Positions 24,758-33,455 of a stretch of DNA of 64,000 nucleotides are shown here, one piece after another (the first letter of the stretch is position 1; each line of letters starts with the position of its first letter). Both the position numbers and the translations under genes were made by a program. The stretch spans positions 682,001-746,000 of the forward strand of contig NZ_CP013444.1 in assembly GCF_001718835.1 (NCBI RefSeq), read 5' to 3'. Under the pieces are notes generated by a model that saw only the letters and a program-made list of their open reading frames with translations, was not told where the DNA came from and did not search any database. The DNA is from Burkholderia cepacia. GTDB taxonomy: Bacteria > Pseudomonadota > Gammaproteobacteria > Burkholderiales > Burkholderiaceae.

Positions 24758-26095
24758 TCACTCCAGAGCGTGCGTGGTGCCGCCGCCGGGGCAGCCGCCG
24801 CCCGGCAGGCACCCCCCGGGACGGAACGGATTCCACCCGGCTGCCGCGAGCACGGCCCATGCGGTCGCGCCGAGGTGCGGCAGGTGGAAGTAAAAGAAGT
24901 CCTCGGTCGTGGACGTCGGACCGATCGACAACCCGGTGCGAATGCGCGCGTCGGGCGTCGCATAGAGCAGGCCGTCCGGCGCGCGCTGCGCCAGCAGCAG
25001 CGCCCACAGCGGCTGGGCCTTGGCGTTCTGCCCGACCGCCTGCAGCGTGAGCGCCGCCTGACCGGTGCCTTCGGTCCACACCCCGTCGGGATGCGCGTTG
25101 AAGCCATAGCCGCCGTTGATCCGGTGCGCGCCGTCGACCCATGCGATGCTGCGGCGCCAGTCGGGCGGCGCGTCGGCAATCGCGAGCAGCGGCCACAGCG
25201 ACGCGTCGAGCGCGGACGGGCCGACGTTCGGGCTATGCCCGTCATCGCGCGTGCCGATCAGGAAGCGGCCTTGCCGCGCATCCCACATCGCCGCAACGAA
25301 GCTGCGCGAGCGGTCCGCGGCCGTGCGCCAGCGCGCGTCGCCGGTGCGCTCGGCGAGCCAGCGGAACACCGCGTAGGTATCGACGTTGTGTTCGGTGGAT
25401 TTCCATCCCTGATGGATCTGCTTCGGCTCGTACCCGAACTCGCCGCCGACGTAGCCGGCCGGCGCCGTCGCATCGAGCCGGCCCGGATCGATCCAGCCCA
25501 TCAGCGCGGCGGCGCCGTCGAGATAGCGTTGGTCGTGCGTCGCCTCGTGGACGGTCAGCAGCGCGAGCGCGGCCCATGCGACGTTGCCGGTCGCGGTGCC
25601 GTCCTGATACGCATCCTCGAACCACCGCTTGCTCGGTTCGTCCCACCAGCCCGGCAGCGGCGCGGGCCCGGCCGGCAGCGCGCCGGCGCGATACGCGTTG
25701 CGCAGCCGCATGTCGTGGAAATGGCGGTCCTGCGCGCTCGCCTGCAGGAACGCATCGGCGATGCGGCGCGCGTCGTCGGTGCGACGGCACGCGACCAGCG
25801 CGATGCCGGCGAGCGCGTTGTCGTAGACGAACGCCGCGTGCGTGAGCGCCGGCGCGAGCGGAGGGCCGCCCGGCGCCGCCTCGTAGCTGTCGAGGAAGAC
25901 GGGCCCGGCGCCCGGCACGGCCGCGACACGCCCGGCCAGCGTCTTGCAGCCCGACGCGAGCAGTTCCGCGCGCTGCGGCGGCGCGTTGTCGGCGCCATGG
26001 GCGGCTGGGGCGGCGAACATCAGCGGCGCGAGCGGCAGCATCACGAGCGGGGCGATCTTGCGCAGACGGTGCAGGAAGGGCGGCTTCATCGGCAT
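24758..26095 (-). CDS. secreted alpha/alpha-toroid protein, probable glycan-active enzyme
   Basis: About 445 residues. The signal peptide has a long hydrophobic core (LVMLPLAPLMFAA) and an AHGA cleavage site near residue 36. The mature part is helical, with repeating W/Y-A-A-L-A-L blocks (GNVAWAALALLTVHEAT, AALMGWI, NGGYGFNAHPDGVWTEGTGQ), the layout of (alpha/alpha)6-7 toroid glycosidases and lyases. I could not assign a family or a catalytic pair. The C-terminus is Gly/Cys-rich (GGCLPGGGCPGGG). Start choice: ATG 26095 or 26089. It lies between the adaptor and synthase genes, a place comparable to the cellulase of bcs operons, so polymer trimming in the periplasm is plausible. Confidence 0.7.
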   Translation of the reverse strand: MPMKPPFLHRLRKIAPLVMLPLAPLMFAAPAAHGADNAPPQRAELLASGCKTLAGRVAAVPGAGPVFLDSYEAAPGGPPLAPALTHAAFVYDNALAGIALVACRRTDDARRIADAFLQASAQDRHFHDMRLRNAYRAGALPAGPAPLPGWWDEPSKRWFEDAYQDGTATGNVAWAALALLTVHEATHDQRYLDGAAALMGWIDPGRLDATAPAGYVGGEFGYEPKQIHQGWKSTEHNVDTYAVFRWLAERTGDARWRTAADRSRSFVAAMWDARQGRFLIGTRDDGHSPNVGPSALDASLWPLLAIADAPPDWRRSIAWVDGAHRINGGYGFNAHPDGVWTEGTGQAALTLQAVGQNAKAQPLWALLLAQRAPDGLLYATPDARIRTGLSIGPTSTTEDFFYFHLPHLGATAWAVLAAAGWNPFRPGGCLPGGGCPGGGTTHALE

Positions 26096-26115
26096 CGGTC
26101 CCGGTGCGCGCGGCG

Positions 26116-27579
26116 TTACGCCAGCTGGCTGCGCAGCCAGTGCAGGCCGCGATCGGCGGCCGAGCGCAGCGCGTCGAACCACGGTTGCGCGCGATCGGCG
26201 ATCGACCGGAAGCCGCCCTGCGCGTTCACGCTGTCCGGAACCAGGTCGGACATGCCGCTGCCGAGCCAGCTCCGGTTGAGGCTGACCTTCGCCCAGCGGC
26301 CCATCGCGCAGCGGTCGGCCGGATCGGCGCGCGCGCTGACGGGCAGTGCGGACAGCGGCCGGTCGAGCTTCGCGATCACGTAGATCTCGTTCTTCTCGAT
26401 CGGCGGGAACGGCACGAAGTAGCGGGCCTGCTCGCCTTCGGACGCGCGCGGCAGCACCTCGGCTACGGACGCGGGCACCTTGAACGGCACGCCGTCCATC
26501 CGCACGTTCAGGCGCGTGCCGGGCAGCAGGTCGTCGCTCAAGCTGCGCGGGAACACCGCGACGACCCGCGACTGGCTGCAGTTGCTCGCGCGGATCAGCG
26601 TCGCGCCGGCCGCGACGCGCGTGCCCGGCGGCGCGAGCACGTCTTCGACGACGCCCGGTTCGCTGGCGCGGATCTCGAGATTGGACAGCCGCTCGAGCCG
26701 CGCCTTCTCGGCGTCGATCATCTTGCCGACCGACTGGCCATACGCGTCGTATTGCGTCATCTGCGCCTTGAGCTGCACGATGTCGGCGCTGAGCAGCCGG
26801 CTGCGCTGCTCGAGCGTGGAGGTGGCGCCGTCGCTGGCGGATGCGTAGACCTTGTTGCGCGACGCATTGCCGGCGGCCGTCGCGTGATCGAGCTCGGCGG
26901 CGGCCGCGGCCTTCGCGTTCGACAGGATCGACAGCTGGTAGCGCGACGCATTGGTATAGGCCTCGCTCACCGCGCCGGCCTCCTGCATCGCCTGGTTGCG
27001 GTTGACGACGTCGGCCTGCTGGTCGACCTGCGCCTTCGCGACGTCGAGCCGCGCCTGCAGCGCGCGGATGCTCGCCGCGTGTTCCTGCTGCGATGCGCTT
27101 TGGTAGCGCTGCAGGTCGCGGCTGGTCGCGGCGAGCTGGCTCTCGTCGCCGGCGAGCTGCGCGCGCGCGGCATCGTAGTGCTGCTGGTTGTCGAGCGCCT
27201 TGCCGGTCAGGTCGATCAGCAGCGCGCGGTCGATGTTCGGATTCTGCACCGTCATCAGCGGCTGGTTCGCCGCGAACGGCTTGCCGATCCCGACCTGCTG
27301 CTGCGTGACGATTCCCTCGACCGGCGACGTGACGAGCGTCACCTGGCTGTTGACCACGGCCCGCTCCGACGAACGCGTGAAGATGTTCGGGAACATGACG
27401 GTCAGCACGACCCAGGCGATGAACACCACGATGCCGTAGCCGATCGAGCGCACGGCGAAGTGCCACAGCGGCCGCCCCAGGGCGGACTGGCGGCGCGCGA
27501 CGGGCGCGTCGTGCGGCGCGGGCGAGGGCGCGTCGGGGACGGGCTCGGGCGGGCGGTGGTCGAGTTGTTGGTCAGACAT
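26116..27579 (-). CDS. HlyD-family periplasmic adaptor of the synthase operon
   Basis: About 487 residues from ATG 27579, chosen over 27594 because AGGAG lies six bases upstream. A Pro-rich cytoplasmic start is followed by one transmembrane helix (about 45-65, SIGYGIVVFIAWVVLTVMF) and a biotinyl-lipoyl half (TSPVEGIVTQQQVGIGKPF). Next come a long coiled-coil hairpin (about 110-310), the returning lipoyl half (EIRASEPGVVEDVLAPPGTRV) and a beta-barrel. Such adaptors connect an inner-membrane exporter to a TolC-type channel. Here the inner-membrane partner appears to be the GT2 synthase. First gene of the operon; about 20 bp separate it from the toroid gene. Confidence 0.85.
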   Translation of the reverse strand: MSDQQLDHRPPEPVPDAPSPAPHDAPVARRQSALGRPLWHFAVRSIGYGIVVFIAWVVLTVMFPNIFTRSSERAVVNSQVTLVTSPVEGIVTQQQVGIGKPFAANQPLMTVQNPNIDRALLIDLTGKALDNQQHYDAARAQLAGDESQLAATSRDLQRYQSASQQEHAASIRALQARLDVAKAQVDQQADVVNRNQAMQEAGAVSEAYTNASRYQLSILSNAKAAAAAELDHATAAGNASRNKVYASASDGATSTLEQRSRLLSADIVQLKAQMTQYDAYGQSVGKMIDAEKARLERLSNLEIRASEPGVVEDVLAPPGTRVAAGATLIRASNCSQSRVVAVFPRSLSDDLLPGTRLNVRMDGVPFKVPASVAEVLPRASEGEQARYFVPFPPIEKNEIYVIAKLDRPLSALPVSARADPADRCAMGRWAKVSLNRSWLGSGMSDLVPDSVNAQGGFRSIADRAQPWFDALRSAADRGLHWLRSQLA

Positions 27580-28299
27580 AAGGCTCTCCTGCATGGCAAA
27601 CGCGCGAACGAGCGAACGAACGTCATCGCAAGCCCGGTGCTGGTGTCAGCCGTGGGCGTCGTCGAAGACAAGCCGGCGCCGTTGCGCACGAGCGCGTGCG
27701 CGCCGGTCCCGGCCTGCCTGTATCGTTTGTTGTCCGCAGTGCACCTGCTCCGAGCTTGCGTCGGATCGACACACTGTCTGAACTGGCCGGCTTCACCGGC
27801 CACCTGATCGGCCCCGCTTGCGCGGCGCCCCGTTGAACGTGGTCTTGCAACAACGTATTGACGACTCGCATGCGTCTGCGCGGCACGTCCGGCAGAGGTG
27901 CTGCGAGTCAATTCAGACTAGTGAAGTCGCCGCGGCGGTACTGTAAGTGTGTGTAAAAGATGATTTCTTTGAGACCCTAAAACGCGCGTGTTAAGTGACT
28001 GCCTGGTTAACCGTCGATCATTGTTGGTAGTCTGTAATGCTTGTGGCGCAGTCCGGCGCGCAATTGGACGTGGAGCGCGAATCATGGAATCCGACGATAT
28101 TCGGGGCGTTCGGGCCCGATGCGACGCTTGGCAGCGACCGATGCGGCGCGGGCGTCATGCGTCGCCGCGATTGCGCGTCGATTCGATCGCACGATCCGTA
28201 CCTGTCGAGCGGTCATTGTGCTGAGGATTGGCGCGGACGACTCGACATCCGCGCAGGGATCGGCGACGATCGAGCAAACAACAGCCAGACGTCACGCAC
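27580..28299. other. 720-bp intergenic region between divergent genes
   Basis: No supported gene. It should contain the promoter of the synthase operon (minus strand) and that of the small hydrolase gene (plus strand). Between about 27905 and 28035 the sequence is AT-richer than its surroundings. I find no clear sigma-70 or sigma-54 promoter and no strong palindrome. Confidence 0.5.
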
Positions 28300-28731
28300 A
28301 TGACCGTCGATCACCAACCGATCTGGATGCCCGTCGCGATGAGAGAGCGCGGCGTGCGTCGTTTCCCCGCGGGCGCGACGAATCCCCGCATCGTCGAGTA
28401 CAACAACCACACGAACCTCGTCGGCTATGACGACAAGATTTCCTGGTGCTCGTCGTTCGTCAACTGGTGCATGACGCACGCGGGCATTCGCGGCACAGGC
28501 TCCGCGCTCGCGCGTTCGTGGCTCGAATGGGGCCGGCCGCTGGAGCGCCCGGTGTACGGCTGCGTCGCGATCCTGACGCGCGACGATCCCGCGAGCTGGA
28601 AAGGGCATGTCGGTTTCTACCTGCGTCACGACGACGAGCACGTGCATCTGTTCGGCGGCAATCAACTGGAAGAGGTGCGCGAGCTCGCGTATCCGCTCGA
28701 TACCGTGATCGGCTACCGGTGGCCCGCATAG
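28300..28731 (+). CDS. TIGR02594-family CHAP/NlpC-like cysteine hydrolase
   Basis: 143 residues. The sequence ISWCSSFVNWCM contains the nucleophile-type Cys50. GHVGFYL supplies His103, and GGNQ (N121) the third residue of a CHAP/NlpC-P60-like triad. This is the compact layout of the TIGR02594 family, predicted peptidoglycan peptide hydrolases found in phages and secreted-effector settings. No signal peptide or transmembrane helix is seen, so export would need a dedicated system. The start ATG 28300 (MTVDHQPIWM) is chosen because the frame upstream is Arg-rich and unlike the family. It converges on the efflux operon 28 bp downstream. No immunity-like partner is adjacent. Confidence 0.72.
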   Translation: MTVDHQPIWMPVAMRERGVRRFPAGATNPRIVEYNNHTNLVGYDDKISWCSSFVNWCMTHAGIRGTGSALARSWLEWGRPLERPVYGCVAILTRDDPASWKGHVGFYLRHDDEHVHLFGGNQLEEVRELAYPLDTVIGYRWPA

Positions 28732-28759
28732 CGGGCGCGGCGATCCGCTCCCGCGTCGC

Positions 28760-30196
28760 TCACTTCGCGGCCACGGCCTGCGCGTTCGCGCCGACCGCCT
28801 CATCATTCCGGCTCCACCCACCCCCAAGCGACCGATAAAGCGCGACCGCCGCCAGCGCGTGCTCGCGCCTGACCTGGTTGAGCGAATCCGAATCCCGCAG
28901 ATAAACCTCCTGCGCCGACAGCACATCCAGAAAATCCGTCGCGCCCCCCTTGTAGAGCTGGTTCGCGAGACCGAGTGCCTTGTCCGACGCGGCAAGCGCG
29001 CTGTTCAAGCGCTGCGTCGCGGCGGTCGTGCTGACGAGATTCGCGCGTGCATCCTCGACTTCCCGCAACGCCTGCAGCATCGTCTGCCGCAACCCGAGTT
29101 CCGACTCGCGCATCCGGCTTTCGCTCTGCGAGATATCGGCCGTAATCCGCCCCGCATTGAAGATCGGGCTCGTCGCACTCAACGCCGCGCTGAACAGGTT
29201 GTCGGTCAACGTCGGCAACCCGAGATAGGAAGCCGCCAGAATCCCGTCCGTCAGGTTCAACGAGAACTTCGGATACCGCTCGGCCTTCGCCACGCCGACT
29301 TGCGCCGCGCGCCGCTCGACCTGCGCATACGCAGTCAGCACGTCGGGCCGCCGCAGCAACGCCTGCGAAGGCAGCGTACCGGGCGCGCCAGCCGGCGGCG
29401 CGGGAATGTCGCCCGCCTGCGCGAGCACGAGCCGGTCGACCGATTCCGGCGTGCGCCCCGAATACACGGCAATGAGGTTGAGCTGATGCGATATTTGCGC
29501 CTGCGTCGGCGGAATCCGTGCTTCGAGCGCGTCGAGCTGGTTCTGCGCACGCGTGACGTCGAGTTCCGTCGACAGCCCGAACGCCTGCCGCTTGCGCGTG
29601 AGTTCGAGCGCATGCTGGCGGATCTTCGCGTTGTCCTGCAGGATCTTCAGTTCCTGCTGCGCCCAGCGCAGATCGACATACGCGGAGGCCGCATCCGCTG
29701 CGAGCGCGAGCCGCATCGCGTCTTCCGCATGCTGCTGGCCGACGAGTTCCGCCTGCGCGGCGAGCAGGTCGAGCCGTTCGCCGCCGAACACATCGGGCGA
29801 CCAGCTCAGCGCGAGCCCCGCGCCGGCCTGCCGCACATACCCGAGCGGCGGCGGCGTGTTCTGGCGTGCGTCGGCCGCATGCGCGGTCGCGTCGAGTTCG
29901 GGCAGCAGCACCGCGCGTTTTTGCACCGTCAGCGCCTGCGCCTGCTTCACGCGTTCGGCGGCGGCCTGCAGGTCGAGGTTGCCGTCGAGCACGGTGGCGA
30001 TCAGCTTGTCGAGCACGGGATCGTGGAATTGCGCCCACCATGCGGCCGCGTCGATGTCCGCGCGCGGCACGTCGGTATCCCACGCGGTGGGGGCGAGCGT
30101 CCGGACGGATTCGTTCAGCGCCGGATGCTGCGCGGGCTGCACCGCGCATCCGGCGGCGAATGCGCTGACGGCCAGCGCGACGAGTAGCTTTTTCAT
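28760..30196 (-). CDS. NodT/OprM-type outer-membrane factor of the efflux operon
   Basis: 478 residues. The lipobox FAAGC puts the acyl cysteine at residue 17. Two OEP repeats follow with the family elements LSWSPDVFGG, LLRRPDVLTAYAQVE and YRSLGGGW near the end. It forms the trimeric outer-membrane duct of the tripartite pump encoded with it: the MFS gene ends 16 bp upstream. Length and motifs are ordinary, in contrast to the tailed paralogue at 20925. Confidence 0.9.
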   Translation of the reverse strand: MKKLLVALAVSAFAAGCAVQPAQHPALNESVRTLAPTAWDTDVPRADIDAAAWWAQFHDPVLDKLIATVLDGNLDLQAAAERVKQAQALTVQKRAVLLPELDATAHAADARQNTPPPLGYVRQAGAGLALSWSPDVFGGERLDLLAAQAELVGQQHAEDAMRLALAADAASAYVDLRWAQQELKILQDNAKIRQHALELTRKRQAFGLSTELDVTRAQNQLDALEARIPPTQAQISHQLNLIAVYSGRTPESVDRLVLAQAGDIPAPPAGAPGTLPSQALLRRPDVLTAYAQVERRAAQVGVAKAERYPKFSLNLTDGILAASYLGLPTLTDNLFSAALSATSPIFNAGRITADISQSESRMRESELGLRQTMLQALREVEDARANLVSTTAATQRLNSALAASDKALGLANQLYKGGATDFLDVLSAQEVYLRDSDSLNQVRREHALAAVALYRSLGGGWSRNDEAVGANAQAVAAK

Positions 30197-30212
30197 GATG
30201 ATGACCCTGGCC

Positions 30213-31787
30213 TCAGTGTGCGTCCGGCGGCGGCGCGTTCAACGTAATGGGTTTGGAAAATACGACGGCGAGCAGTGCGACGACGAAGCACAGCGACAGC
30301 GCGTAATACGCATCCGCATAGGTGAGCGTCAGCGCCTCGCGATAGATCAGCCGATGCAGGTTCGCGAGCCCGGCCTGCGCGGTGTTCAGCGTATTGCCGG
30401 CCACCGAGCCCCAGTAAGCCGCCTGTCGATCGAGCAGCGACGCGATCTGCGGTTCGCCGGCACTCACGTGTTCGTTCAGCCGCAGGTAGTGAAAATTCAG
30501 CCGGTCGTTGAGCATCGTCGCGCTCACCGCGATGCCGATCGCCCCGCCGAGATTGCGCATCAGGTTGAACAGCCCGCTCGCCGATTTCAGCCGCGACTGC
30601 GGCAGCGAGCCGAGCGCCATCGTGACGATCGGCGGCACGCTGAATTGCTGGCCGATGCCGCGCAGCGCCTGCGGCAGCAGCAGTTCGCGCCAGCCCCAGT
30701 CGTGCGTGATCGGCGTGTACAGGTAGCAGCCGAGCCCGAAGCAGACGAGCCCGAACACGAGCAGCGTGCGCAGGCTGAAGAATCGCGCGGCGAACGCGTA
30801 CGCGCAGAGGGCGAGCAACTGGAACGCACCGACCGACAGCAGCGCGATGCCGATCTGCAGCGAGCTGAATGCGCGCACCTGTGCGAGAAACAGCGGCGTC
30901 AGGAACACGGTCACGAAGATCCCGATGCCGGTCACGAACGACAGCAGGCTGCCGATCCCGAAGTTGCGCACGGCGAGCGCACGCAGGTCGACGATCGGGT
31001 CCTTCGCGGTCAGTGCGTGCACGAGGAACAGGAAGCCGCAGATGCCGGAGATCCATGCGCAGATCACGATCGCGTCGTCGCCGAACCAGTTCTTGCGCGG
31101 GCCTTCCTCCAGCACGTATTCGAGGCAGCCGAGGAAACCCGACATCAGCACGATGCCGAGATAGTCGCCGCGCCTGATGAGGCCGAGATCGGGTTCGTCG
31201 ATATGCACGTAGCGCGGCACGAGTGCGGCGACCGCGATGCCCGGTACGAGGTTCAGGTAGAACAGCCAGTGCCACGACCATTGATCGGTGATCCAGCCGC
31301 CGATCACGGGGCCGATCGCCGGCGCGAGCGACGCGAGCGCGCCGATGGTCGTCGACGCGATCAGCCGCTGCCTGCCCGGGAACAGCACGAATGCGGTGGT
31401 GAACACGGTCGGGATCATTGCGGCGCCGAGCGCGCCCTGCAGCCCGCGAAACAGGATCATCGAGTTGATGTCCCACGCGAGCCCGCACAGCATGCTCGTG
31501 ATCGTGAAGCCGACGGCCGACGCGACGAACAGCCAGCGCGTCGACATCACCTTCGACAGCCAGCCCGACATCGGGATCACGATGATCTCGGCGATCAGGT
31601 AGGCCGTCTGCACCCACGACAATTCGTCCTGGCTGGCGGACAAGCCGCCGCCGATGTCGCGCAGCGACGACGCGACGATCTGGATGTCGAGCGTCGCCAT
31701 GAAGAAGCCGACGCACATCAGCGCGAAGGCGAAGACGCGCTGTTTCGTCGGTTGCGACGCGGGGTCGCCGATAAAGCCTGTAGTCAT
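30213..31787 (-). CDS. DHA2-family MFS drug transporter (EmrB/QacA type)
   Basis: About 524 residues from ATG 31787, with GGAGCGG directly upstream; an earlier ATG at 31802 is less likely. Fourteen hydrophobic helices and the DHA2 motifs are visible: FFMATLDIQIVASSL in helix 1, GWLSKVMSTRW after helix 2 and GPVIGGWI in helix 5 (motif C). It exports drugs using the proton gradient and works with the adaptor and outer-membrane factor on either side. The operon order is marR, adaptor, MFS, outer-membrane factor. The substrate cannot be read from sequence. Confidence 0.92.
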   Translation of the reverse strand: MTTGFIGDPASQPTKQRVFAFALMCVGFFMATLDIQIVASSLRDIGGGLSASQDELSWVQTAYLIAEIIVIPMSGWLSKVMSTRWLFVASAVGFTITSMLCGLAWDINSMILFRGLQGALGAAMIPTVFTTAFVLFPGRQRLIASTTIGALASLAPAIGPVIGGWITDQWSWHWLFYLNLVPGIAVAALVPRYVHIDEPDLGLIRRGDYLGIVLMSGFLGCLEYVLEEGPRKNWFGDDAIVICAWISGICGFLFLVHALTAKDPIVDLRALAVRNFGIGSLLSFVTGIGIFVTVFLTPLFLAQVRAFSSLQIGIALLSVGAFQLLALCAYAFAARFFSLRTLLVFGLVCFGLGCYLYTPITHDWGWRELLLPQALRGIGQQFSVPPIVTMALGSLPQSRLKSASGLFNLMRNLGGAIGIAVSATMLNDRLNFHYLRLNEHVSAGEPQIASLLDRQAAYWGSVAGNTLNTAQAGLANLHRLIYREALTLTYADAYYALSLCFVVALLAVVFSKPITLNAPPPDAH

Positions 31788-31818
31788 GATCCGCTCCGTC
31801 ATTCGCTCGGCATGCCGC

Positions 31819-32910
31819 TCAGTCCGCGCGCGCCGTATGCACGGTCACGACCGCGGAGAGACCCGGGCGCAACACGCGCTCGAGGCCCGGCTGCGGATCG
31901 AGATGCACGCGCACGGGCACGCGCTGGACGATCTTCGTGAAGTTGCCGGTCGCGTTCTCCGGCGGCAGCACGCTGAAGGTCGCGCCGGTCGCGGGCGCGA
32001 GGCTGTCGACGCGGCCGTGCAGGCGCGTGCTCGACGCATCGAGCGACACGTCGACGCGGTCGCCCGCGTGCATCTTGCGAAGCTGGTCTTCCTTGAAGTT
32101 CGCGTCGATCCACAGTCCGGAAGCCGGCACGATCGTCAGCAGCGGCACGCCGACGTTCGCGAGCATCCCGACGCGGCCCGTGCGATTGCCGACGTAACCG
32201 TCGACCGGCGAGCGGATCGTCGTGTATTCGACGTTGAGAGCGGCGACCCGCTGCGCGGCAAGCGCGGTGTTCACGCGCGCCCGCGCATCGGCGAGCTGCG
32301 CGCCGAGCACGTCGAGCTGCCGCTTCGATGCGAGCAGCGCGGCGTCGCTGCGTTCGACGGCGGCGCCGGCCTTCGAGTAATCGGCGTCCGCGCGTTCGAC
32401 GATCTGGTTCGACACGGCGTCGGATTTCACGAGCTCGCGATAGCGCACCCTGTCGGACGATGCGCGCGTCAGTTCGGCAGCCGACGCGCCTTTCTCCGCG
32501 GTTTGTTGACCGATCACCGCATATTGCAGTTGCTGCTTCGCCTCGAGTTCGGTCACGGCGGAGCGTGCGCTGTCGACTTCGGCGCCGGCTTGCGCGAGCT
32601 TCGCGTCGTAGTCGCGCGCGTCGAGCTGCACGAGCACGTCGCCGGCCTTCACGCGCTGGTTGTCGGTCACGAGGATCTTGTCGACGAAGCCGTTGACCTT
32701 CGGCGCGAGCACCGTCACGTCGCCGCCGACATACGCATCGTCGGTGCTTTCCTGGAAGCGCAGCACGAGGTCCCAGTAGAGCGCCGCCGACGCCACGACG
32801 GCGACGACGGCCAGCACCGCGACGGTCATCCACGGCACGCGCCGGCGCTGCCGTGCGACGGCTTGCGCCGGCGCCGCTTCTCGGGAAACAGGAGTCTGGG
32901 TCGTATCCAT
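31819..32910 (-). CDS. EmrA/HlyD-type membrane fusion protein of the efflux operon
   Basis: About 363 residues from ATG 32910; the frame is open further upstream, but AGGTG precedes this start. One transmembrane helix (about 28-50) precedes the EmrA signature QESTDDAYVGGDVTVLAPKV, a coiled-coil hairpin, YTTIRSPVDGYVGNRTGRVG and the FKEDQLRKMHAGDRV barrel segment. It bridges the MFS pump to the outer-membrane factor. An operator-like element lies about 10-25 bp upstream of the start, between this gene and marR. Confidence 0.92.
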   Translation of the reverse strand: MDTTQTPVSREAAPAQAVARQRRRVPWMTVAVLAVVAVVASAALYWDLVLRFQESTDDAYVGGDVTVLAPKVNGFVDKILVTDNQRVKAGDVLVQLDARDYDAKLAQAGAEVDSARSAVTELEAKQQLQYAVIGQQTAEKGASAAELTRASSDRVRYRELVKSDAVSNQIVERADADYSKAGAAVERSDAALLASKRQLDVLGAQLADARARVNTALAAQRVAALNVEYTTIRSPVDGYVGNRTGRVGMLANVGVPLLTIVPASGLWIDANFKEDQLRKMHAGDRVDVSLDASSTRLHGRVDSLAPATGATFSVLPPENATGNFTKIVQRVPVRVHLDPQPGLERVLRPGLSAVVTVHTARAD

Positions 32911-32919
32911 CGTTTCACC

Positions 32920-32935
32920 TATGTATATGCACTTT
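32920..32935. promoter_or_regulatory. operator-like site A upstream of the membrane fusion gene
   Basis: TATGTATATGCACTT shares its core ATATGCAC with site C (34467-34482) and is close to the palindrome of site B (33404-33415). It sits ten bases before the adaptor start, a repressing position. The assignment to the local MarR proteins is inferred. Confidence 0.45.
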
Positions 32936-32974
32936 TTTGGGCGACCGATGCGGCGCATCGATCGGGGGATTGCT

Positions 32975-33412
32975 TCAACGCTCCGGGATGTTGTGCGTGA
33001 TCCGGAACAATTCGTCTCTCAGCCGCGCCGCTTCCGACGGGCCGAACCGTTGTTCGAATGCTTCCTGCGCTTCGAGCCAGTGCGCATGCGCCTGTGCGAT
33101 CTTCGCTTCGCCGTCGCCGGTCAGCGCGAAGCTCAGCCGCCGGCCGTCGCCCGCGTAGCGGCCCGCGACCAGCGCCGCGGCGACGAGCGGCTTGAGCGCA
33201 CGCAGCAGCGCGGTGCGTTCGATCACCAGCACGGTCGACAGCATCGCCATCGTCTGGCCCGGCCGGTCGCGCAGCAGCGCGAGAATGCTGTACTGCGACG
33301 GCGTGACGCCCACCCGCGACAGATAACGCTCGTAGAACTGCGAAATCCGGCGGGCGGCTTGCCGGACTGCGAAGCAATCGTCATCGGTGAGCGTTGTCTT
33401 GTGCATGTGCAC
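32975..33412 (-). CDS. MarR-family regulator of the efflux operon
   Basis: About 143-145 residues; the start is GTG 33412 or ATG 33406. The winged-helix core is typical: YERYLSRVGVTPSQYSILAL, then RTALLRALKPLVAAALV as the recognition region and GDGRRLSFALT as the wing. MarR proteins usually repress efflux genes and are released by phenolic or drug ligands. It is followed in 64 bp by the adaptor gene on the same strand. Its start codon lies inside a 12-base palindrome, suggesting autorepression. It is related to the second MarR at 34496. Confidence 0.88.
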   Translation of the reverse strand: MHMHKTTLTDDDCFAVRQAARRISQFYERYLSRVGVTPSQYSILALLRDRPGQTMAMLSTVLVIERTALLRALKPLVAAALVAGRYAGDGRRLSFALTGDGEAKIAQAHAHWLEAQEAFEQRFGPSEAARLRDELFRITHNIPER

Positions 33413-33415
33413 ATG
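33404..33415. promoter_or_regulatory. palindromic operator-like site B at the marR start
   Basis: CATGTGCACATG is a perfect 12-base palindrome covering the marR start codon. Related half-sites recur at 32920 and 34467, all at promoters of this locus. Confidence 0.5.
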
Positions 33416-33455
33416 TTAGTGGGCGGGCGGGCGTGGAGCGATGCGCCGGGCGCGA

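Noticed and set aside
21813..24893. 1026-codon plus-strand frame
   Set aside because: Antisense to the outer-membrane factor and the GT2 synthase, both with clear motifs; the translation is Arg/Gln/Asp low-complexity.
24758..27466. 902-codon minus-strand frame joining the toroid protein to an upstream segment
   Set aside because: Its first half is an out-of-frame reading of the HlyD gene; the true toroid gene starts near 26095 with a signal peptide.
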